From Candidatus Woesearchaeota archaeon (lineage in GTDB: Archaea; Nanobdellota; Nanobdellia; Woesearchaeales; GW2011-AR15): a DNA stretch of 9,669 nucleotides. Where the stretch lies: NCBI GenBank assembly GCA_023701075.1, contig JAMPXQ010000045.1, positions 1-9,669 on the forward strand, written 5' to 3'. Position 1 is the first letter of the stretch; every line of letters begins with the position of its first letter. Below the pieces are notes generated by a model. That model saw only the letters and a list, made by a program, of their open reading frames with translations. It made no database searches and was not told the DNA's origin. Shown here piece by piece: positions 5,458-9,669 of this stretch. A program made the translations under genes and the position numbers.

Positions 5458-5488
5458 TTTATTGAAACATCTTTGCCTGCAAAGCAAA

Positions 5489-5497
5489 TTATTTAAA
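5489..5497 (+). promoter_or_regulatory. TATA box for the polytopic membrane protein gene
   Basis: TTATTTAAA is centred about 27 bases before ATG 5520, which fits a leaderless transcript. Confidence 0.55.
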
Positions 5498-5519
5498 CCC
5501 TGCCGCGTAAACCATAGCC

Positions 5520-6536
5520 ATGATTGCCCAGAATGTATTCATTTCTTTGATAATACTTGTCCTTTCATTGGTGCTGCTATGGAAGAAGAACCATCCGTTT
5601 GTGTTCATGCTCATGGGGATAGGCCTTCAGTTCATCGCAGTCCCGACAATCATAATAGTGAATATCGGCCTGGTCCTATTCATATTCCTTATATTCTATG
5701 CGACATCGCACCTTTCTGTCCATAAAAAAGATCATCATATGGAGTCATCCTGGAAGATAATGATATTCAACCTTGTGCTGAACCTGATGTTTTTCAGCGT
5801 GATAATATATTTCACTGCGCTAGAGAATATCTATTTTGCGATTCTGCTGGCACTCATGATATCATCGTTCTATAATGGCCATTCTGTAGGTGTTGTCCCT
5901 TCAATCTTTGCAATCATCCTAATAGACATATTCAAATTTGATGTAAGCTTATTCCTTAAGATTGGTGATTACATCATTCCCTATGGATTGACTGTGATCA
6001 TAAGCATCGGATGCGGACTCTTGCTTGGGCTGCTTTTTGCATATCTTGCAAGGAAACATCTCGAAAAGCTCTCGTTCGTCGGTGCAGTGGTAGCATATTT
6101 CTCAGCGCTTGCGCTTGGAGGGAACGGCTTTGTCTCGGTATTCATCTTTGGGCTAATGCTATCAAATGTATTCAGGAAGCATTCTCTCAATCTGTTCCCT
6201 GAGATCATAAATAGCGGGATGTGCCTCCTGGTAGGGTACATGGGACATTTCTTCAAGATAAATCTGTTATCATTAGGGCTATTCTTCCTCATGATGATGT
6301 TCCGTTTCCTGGCAGTTGAATCTGTGATGCACCATAAAGGCCTCAAGGAGAATGTCATGAGGACTCTCTCGAATAATTCAAGCTATGCTATAGGCATCAT
6401 GATGCTCCTTAGCTACAACCTGCTCACCGGAAGGCTGATATACGGATATTTCTCAAGCGTCATATTCACAGTGATGACAGCATTCGCTTTCTGTTCAGGA
6501 CTGATAAGCTACCTGAAAAAAGAGAATCATGTCTGA
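5520..6536 (+). CDS. Polytopic membrane protein, possible shortened CPA-type antiporter homologue
   Basis: This 338-residue protein is almost all membrane: about ten to twelve hydrophobic segments, with charged loops near 22-25, 64-77, 178-184, 219-222 and 271-280. The stretch GGNGFVSVFIFGLMLSN (200-216) matches the GGSGFLAVFVAGLVLGN type segment of cation/proton antiporters (CPA1/CPA2), and the segment at 157-176 with LLGLLFAYLARK resembles the preceding helix of that fold. If this alignment holds, the place of the conserved ND or DD pair that carries ions is taken by YNGH at 118-121, so the acidic carrier residue is missing. The protein is also shorter than usual (about 380-420 residues). 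Inferred: a divergent or inactive antiporter relative, perhaps with another cargo or a sensing role. A different transporter family cannot be excluded. It is transcribed alone, leaderless, divergent from cutA. Confidence 0.6.
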   Translation: MIAQNVFISLIILVLSLVLLWKKNHPFVFMLMGIGLQFIAVPTIIIVNIGLVLFIFLIFYATSHLSVHKKDHHMESSWKIMIFNLVLNLMFFSVIIYFTALENIYFAILLALMISSFYNGHSVGVVPSIFAIILIDIFKFDVSLFLKIGDYIIPYGLTVIISIGCGLLLGLLFAYLARKHLEKLSFVGAVVAYFSALALGGNGFVSVFIFGLMLSNVFRKHSLNLFPEIINSGMCLLVGYMGHFFKINLLSLGLFFLMMMFRFLAVESVMHHKGLKENVMRTLSNNSSYAIGIMMLLSYNLLTGRLIYGYFSSVIFTVMTAFAFCSGLISYLKKENHV

Positions 6537-6588
6537 TGAGAAATATTGTCCTGTTTACTGGAATGTCTCGCCTATTATGATAGTTTAG

Positions 6589-6594
6589 TTTTTT
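6589..6594 (+). terminator. Oligo-T terminator after the membrane protein gene
   Basis: Six Ts lie about 53 bases after the stop codon and just before the end of the convergent small gene. Confidence 0.4.
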
Positions 6595-6602
6595 ACTTAG
6601 AA

Positions 6603-6809
6603 TTATTTATGATAATAATAGGCATAGCTCATGACAAAGAGCCCCCATATCAATACCATCAGGACGATGAAGACAAATGATGGCGCTACGCCAAAAAGCA
6701 GCAATAATAATGAGATGAGCACATAAGCGACCAGATGCAGGCCAATGCCATGCCACATCACTTTTTTCTTGTCATGGGAACTTTGCTTATTTGCCTTGCT
6801 TTTTGCCAT
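6603..6809 (-). CDS. Small two-transmembrane-segment protein (2TM-domain type)
   Basis: The 68-residue protein has a charged, Lys-rich start (1-17) and two hydrophobic segments, about 20-41 and 44-64, with a short turn carrying APS between them. The HGIGLHLVAYVLISLLLL pattern followed by an IWGLFVMSYAYY segment resembles the bacterial 2TM domain, in which a His-containing first helix and a W-G near the second are typical. That domain is often fused to sensor kinases or stands alone; its function is unknown. The ATG at 6809 lies where a leaderless mRNA from the TATA element at 6832-6841 would begin. The gene converges with the membrane protein upstream and diverges from the aminotransferase with 63 bases between start codons. 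Confidence 0.75.
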   Translation of the reverse strand: MAKSKANKQSSHDKKKVMWHGIGLHLVAYVLISLLLLLFGVAPSFVFIVLMVLIWGLFVMSYAYYYHK

Positions 6810-6831
6810 TGATTAATTTTTTGCTAATTAA

Positions 6832-6841
6832 CTTTATATAC
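6832..6841. promoter_or_regulatory. Shared TATA element for the divergent 2TM and aminotransferase genes
   Basis: CTTTATATAC is nearly symmetric in its TATATA core. Its centre is about 27 bases before the ATG of the minus-strand 2TM gene (leaderless) and about 26 bases before 6862 on the plus strand, which would give a short leader with an AGGTGA ribosome site. No second TATA candidate is obvious in the 63-base gap. Confidence 0.5.
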
Positions 6842-6872
6842 TTTTCTAAATTTAGAGGAGTAAGGTGATATC

Positions 6873-8057
6873 ATGATAATCCCTTCTGAAAGGACAGAGA
6901 ATATTACTTATGCCATAAGAGACGTTGTAGTAGAGGCGCAAAAGCTTGAGAAGCTTGGGAAAAAGATAACCTATCTCAATATCGGCGATCCTCTGAAGTA
7001 CGATTTTAGGACTCCAAAGCACATGATCGATGCAGTCGCGAAGAATATCCATGAATCAAGCTATGCAGATTCTATGGGTCTTTTGGAAGCAAGGCAGTCA
7101 GTCTTTAAGGAAGCAGTAAGGAACGGGACTGATATAACAGAGAATGATGTAGTGATGACATCGGGCGGGAGCGAAGGCATCTCTATGGCCATAGGCGCGA
7201 TAATGAACCCTGGAGACAGCATACTGACTCCAAAGCCGGGCTATCCTCTGTATAATGCAGTCATCGAATATCTCCATGGAAAGCAGAATGAGTACTATCT
7301 AGATGAGGAAAATGATTGGCAGCCGGATATCGATGACATGAGAAAGAAGATAGATAAAAAGACAAAGGCGATAACACTGATTAATCCTAACAATCCTACA
7401 GGCGCACTATATACAAAAGGCACTCTGAAGAAAGTCATTGACCTGGCAGGAGAACATGGCCTTCCGGTATTCTCAGATGAGACATATGATAAGATAATAT
7501 TTGATGATGATTTCAAGTTCCATCCTGTAGGGACATTAGCAAAGGATGTGCCTGTTGTCACATTCAATACACTATCTAAGAATTATCTATGCCCTGGTTG
7601 GAGAGTAGGCTGGCTCTATTTTTCAGGTAGCGGCATGGAGAAGTATTCAGAAGCAGTAAAACAGCTTGCAAGGGCAAGGCTGAGCATAAACCAGCCGATG
7701 CAGTATGCTGTGAAACCTGCTCTTGAAGGCCCTCAGGATCATATAACCGAGATGGTTGGGAAACTTAAGAGGAGAAGAGATATAACCTATAAGAGGCTAA
7801 ATGAGATTGATGGCATATCCTGCGTGAAACCAAGGGGTGCATTCTATGCATTCCCTAGGATTGATCTGAAGATTGAATCAGACAAGAAGTTCACGATGGA
7901 CCTACTAAGGGAAGAAGGCCCGCTCTTTGTTTTCGGAGAAGGCTTTGGACAGAAAAAGGATACGCACCATTTCAGGGTTGTCTTTGCTGCAAGCGAACAA
8001 GCATTGAATGATGGATATGATGGGCTTGAGAGATTTGTAAAAAAGAATTTTGGCTGA
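6873..8057 (+). CDS. Class I PLP-dependent aminotransferase (alanine/aspartate type)
   Basis: At 394 residues this is a full-length fold-type I aminotransferase, a cytoplasmic PLP enzyme moving amino groups between an amino acid and a 2-oxo acid. All key parts are visible: NIGDPLKYDF near the start, SGGSEGIS (phosphate-binding region, about 97-104), NPNNPTG (171-177) with Asn174, Asp202 and Tyr205 in SDETYD, the Schiff-base Lys236 in LSKNY, Arg244 in GWRVGW, and Arg368 in FRVVFA, which binds the substrate carboxylate. The overall pattern is closest to the archaeal alanine aminotransferase (AlaA-like) group, but aspartate or broad specificity cannot be excluded. The start is supported by an AGGTGA ribosome site four bases before ATG 6873, unlike the leaderless genes around it. 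It converges with the JAB-like gene, 17 bases apart. Confidence 0.92.
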   Translation: MIIPSERTENITYAIRDVVVEAQKLEKLGKKITYLNIGDPLKYDFRTPKHMIDAVAKNIHESSYADSMGLLEARQSVFKEAVRNGTDITENDVVMTSGGSEGISMAIGAIMNPGDSILTPKPGYPLYNAVIEYLHGKQNEYYLDEENDWQPDIDDMRKKIDKKTKAITLINPNNPTGALYTKGTLKKVIDLAGEHGLPVFSDETYDKIIFDDDFKFHPVGTLAKDVPVVTFNTLSKNYLCPGWRVGWLYFSGSGMEKYSEAVKQLARARLSINQPMQYAVKPALEGPQDHITEMVGKLKRRRDITYKRLNEIDGISCVKPRGAFYAFPRIDLKIESDKKFTMDLLREEGPLFVFGEGFGQKKDTHHFRVVFAASEQALNDGYDGLERFVKKNFG

Positions 8058-8075
8058 TCTAATAGCAAATCAGCC
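8052..8075. terminator. Hairpin spanning both stop codons of a convergent gene pair
   Basis: GGCTGAT (8052-8058) and ATCAGCC (8069-8075) form a perfect seven-base inverted repeat with a ten-base loop. The left arm contains the aminotransferase TGA and the right arm touches the TAG of the minus-strand gene. No T-run follows on either side, so a bidirectional terminator or mRNA 3'-end stabiliser is inferred rather than shown. Confidence 0.45.
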
Positions 8076-8746
8076 TATTGTCCTGATACATATATCTGGC
8101 TCTCATAAGGACCAAGAAGGTTCACTGCTTTTGAGACAGATGCAGGATACTGCGGGAACACAGTGAAATCAGTTCTCCATTGCCTAAGCAGCCTGCTCAT
8201 ATCTAGTCTATTTTTTCTTGCATAGTTCCCTACCTGATCAAAAAAGCTCTGGCCTTCTTCTTCGATTGCCAGGCAATGATCAATGAAGCCTTGATTGTCA
8301 GTATAATCTGTCAGGACATCAAGCCACAGGACCTTTTCTACAAGATCCGGAAGCCTGGACGTATCAGCCAGTTTTTTCGTCTGCGTTATGCAGAGATAAT
8401 TGAGCCCGTCGCTTCCTATGACATGGAGCGGCTGGCTATGTCCTTGATAGAGCCTAAAGAAAGTCTGGTAGATATCAAGGTCCTCTATTGACGGCTCCAA
8501 GACATTGTCAGGCTGGAAATGGACTGATGCAATCAGCCCAAAAAAATATTCCTCTCCGCCTCGGTCTGATGCATAATCTCTAAGAACATTGAACGGGTTG
8601 AAATATGCAGACCTTGCATTAGTGCCGTTATAGACCGGTGTCACAGAATCCCTGAAAACAAAAAACAGAGGTTCTACTCTTCCGGATATAGCATCCCTTG
8701 CTTCATGGAGCTTGATTAATACATCTTCTCTCTTGAATAGGTCCAT
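8075..8746 (-). CDS. Divergent JAB/MPN-domain-like protein with altered metal site
   Basis: The 223-residue protein has no clear close family, but residues about 10-120 follow the layout of JAB/MPN (JAMM) isopeptidases: a helix, Glu25 in VEPLFFVF where the family has its catalytic Glu before G-x-L-x-G, then VTPVYNGTNARSAYFNP matching the strand and V-x-N region, a GGEEYFFGLIASVH strand, and H76-x-Q78 followed by seven residues, Ser86, two residues and Asp89. The JAMM signature is H-x-H-x7-S-x2-D, so only the second His is changed, to Gln. HVIGSDG (108-114) matches the closing strand of the fold. Residues about 125-223 are helical and unassigned. Known JAMM proteins remove ubiquitin-like tags or cut Cys-containing substrates; loss of a ligand usually means a scaffold. 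Function is inferred only. The ATG fits a leaderless mRNA. Confidence 0.55.
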   Translation of the reverse strand: MDLFKREDVLIKLHEARDAISGRVEPLFFVFRDSVTPVYNGTNARSAYFNPFNVLRDYASDRGGEEYFFGLIASVHFQPDNVLEPSIEDLDIYQTFFRLYQGHSQPLHVIGSDGLNYLCITQTKKLADTSRLPDLVEKVLWLDVLTDYTDNQGFIDHCLAIEEEGQSFFDQVGNYARKNRLDMSRLLRQWRTDFTVFPQYPASVSKAVNLLGPYESQIYVSGQ

Positions 8747-8765
8747 AGGTATGGGATATGATATT

Positions 8766-8775
8766 AATATATTAA
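8766..8775 (-). promoter_or_regulatory. TATA box for the JAB-like gene
   Basis: TTAATATATT on the minus strand is centred about 25 bases before ATG 8746, fitting a leaderless transcript. No Shine-Dalgarno-like site precedes the ATG. Confidence 0.5.
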
Positions 8776-8788
8776 CTTAAAGTTAATA
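8770..8788. repeat. 19-base palindrome overlapping the JAB-like promoter
   Basis: TATTAACTTAAAGTTAATA has perfect nine-base arms around one central base. It overlaps the upstream edge of the TATA box of the JAB-like gene, and one half-site (AAGTTAA) recurs at 8811-8817, 31 bases away. Position and symmetry suggest a binding site for a dimeric regulator; the AT-rich setting makes chance palindromes more likely than usual. Confidence 0.5.
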
Positions 8789-8850
8789 AAATAACAAATA
8801 AAGATTAAATAAGTTAAATAATATAGGTAGGCTAAAATGTGTCAGCACCT

Positions 8851-8858
8851 ATTTAAAC
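8851..8858 (+). promoter_or_regulatory. TATA box for the thymidylate synthase fusion gene
   Basis: ATTTAAAC is centred about 26 bases before ATG 8880, fitting a leaderless transcript. Confidence 0.55.
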
Positions 8859-8879
8859 TGGATTTTACTAATAGTTCCT

Positions 8880-9669
8880 ATGTCCAACCTGAAGTACTAT
8901 TCAGAATCTGTCGACTTCAATGATGAAGATAGTGAAGTTGCAGTGATTACTCTTTGGACAAAGAAAGACATAGTGAAAAAACACTTGAAAAAATTCAGAT
9001 ACATAGGCCAGCTCTATTCAGGGAGAGTAGGGATATCAAATCTTGTCCGTAATTGCCTCTATGACAAGAAGATAAGGCACATCATAGTCACAGGCAGTGA
9101 CTTAAGCAAGTCAGGAGAGGCGCTACTGAATATGTTCCATAAAGGGATATACAGACATGCTATAATCGATTCAAATGTGATGTTAGAAGAAGAGATCCCT
9201 ATTGAGAAGATAGAGCTTCTGCGGGAGAAAGTCACGGTGCATGACCTGCGCAAAAAAGATTTTGAAGAAGTTAAAGAATATGTAGATGAATTAGATAAAA
9301 AGAACTCTGGACCATATGGTCTGCCAGAAGAATTCCCAATCCATGAGATAGGGAAGATACAGACATTCCCTTCTGACCATACTGGGTTTGTGGTTAAAGA
9401 CAGATATATCTCAGGTGCCTGGCTAAAGATACTAAAAAAGATATTGCGGTTTGGGATTGAAAGACCTTCGTCTTATCATGACAGTCAAAAAGAGATCCTA
9501 AACCTTGTTTCTGTGATATATGATGAAGATCCAAACGTTCCGAAGATGGCTGATTTCTTTGATTTCTCAGAAGAAGAGCTGAAAGATTATTATGAACAGA
9601 TGATCTCTTCAAAAAAAATAGATGATGTTGAATATACCTATGGGATGCGTCTTAGGGACTATGGATCAG
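8880..9669 (+). CDS. thyA: Thymidylate synthase with N-terminal DUF4346 domain (partial)
   Basis: The reading frame is open from ATG 8880 to the window end (263 codons), so the C-terminal part is missing. Residues about 1-145 match DUF4346, a domain related to the methyltransferase subunit MtrA: GISNLVRNCLYDKKIRHIIV followed by TGSD and SGEALLNMFHKGI is its typical pattern. Residues about 150-263 match archaeal thymidylate synthase: GPYGLPEEFP, a segment with SGAWLKILKKILRFGIERPSS-like character, a DEDP strand, then YTYGMRLRDYG at the end of the visible part, which is the conserved Y-G-x-R-L-R block. The catalytic Cys and folate-binding regions lie beyond the window. ThyA makes dTMP from dUMP with a methylene-pterin; the fused domain is common in archaeal ThyA and its role is unknown. 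The start fits a leaderless mRNA and is divergent from the JAB-like gene. Confidence 0.88.
   Translation, partial: MSNLKYYSESVDFNDEDSEVAVITLWTKKDIVKKHLKKFRYIGQLYSGRVGISNLVRNCLYDKKIRHIIVTGSDLSKSGEALLNMFHKGIYRHAIIDSNVMLEEEIPIEKIELLREKVTVHDLRKKDFEEVKEYVDELDKKNSGPYGLPEEFPIHEIGKIQTFPSDHTGFVVKDRYISGAWLKILKKILRFGIERPSSYHDSQKEILNLVSVIYDEDPNVPKMADFFDFSEEELKDYYEQMISSKKIDDVEYTYGMRLRDYGS

Noticed and set aside
5462..5725. 87-codon plus-strand ORF overlapping the start of the membrane protein
   Set aside because: It is a frame-shifted image of the membrane protein gene, which has the better start, hydrophobic pattern and promoter spacing.
1..9669. CRISPR array, tRNA, rRNA, insertion sequence or prophage
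   Set aside because: No regularly spaced direct repeats, no cloverleaf-like segment, no transposase or integrase pattern and no terminal inverted repeats with target duplications were seen.

Overview
The window reads as a piece of an archaeal chromosome, most likely from a small-genome, AT-rich lineage such as DPANN/Woesearchaeota-like archaea; that placement is inference, as no rRNA or ribosomal marker is present. The direct signs are archaeal. AT-rich TATA-like boxes centred about 25-27 bases before the ATG of seven genes imply leaderless mRNAs. Oligo-T tracts follow several genes. The thymidylate synthase has an archaeal-type N-terminal extension, and there is a VapB-like ribbon-helix-helix protein. 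Genes are densely packed, many are divergent or convergent, and most are single-gene units.

Layout. Bases 1-1060 (minus) hold a two-gene operon. It encodes a class I aminoacyl-tRNA-synthetase-like protein (TyrRS/TrpRS type) whose two ATP-binding signatures are degenerate, followed directly by the start of an aspartate/glutamate racemase-family gene that leaves the window. A roughly 330-base gap (1061-1392) has no convincing gene but carries two related G/C-rich motifs, each with an AT-rich box beside it. Bases 1393-3558 (minus) encode a large predicted lipoprotein: Cys-rich region, PsbP-like domain, TraB/GumN (TIKI-like) domain and a C-terminal beta-rich domain. Divergent from it is a GNAT acetyltransferase (3650-4150).

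The central part (4246-5102) carries three small plus-strand genes: a membrane-anchored lysine-rich protein of 77 residues, a VapB-like protein of 70 residues under a palindromic operator/TATA element, and a 33-residue protein made almost only of Lys, Ala and Val. Then come cutA (minus), a divergent polytopic membrane protein resembling a shortened cation/proton antiporter, a small two-TM protein (minus), and a class I aminotransferase that diverges from it across one near-symmetric TATA element. The aminotransferase converges on a 223-residue protein that fits a JAB/MPN fold with one metal-ligand His changed to Gln; a hairpin spans both stop codons. The window ends inside a DUF4346-thymidylate synthase fusion gene (8880 to the end).

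How the genes relate. There is little sign of one pathway. The exceptions are the aaRS-like/racemase pair, which may form an amino-acid-related unit, and the two lysine-rich small proteins, which may be nucleic-acid-binding. The recurring theme is the divergent homologue with altered catalytic residues: the aaRS-like protein, the JAB-like protein and the antiporter-like protein. These are the best candidates for undescribed function. Two modes of translation start coexist: leaderless for most single genes, and Shine-Dalgarno-led for the operon genes, the two lysine-rich genes and the aminotransferase.
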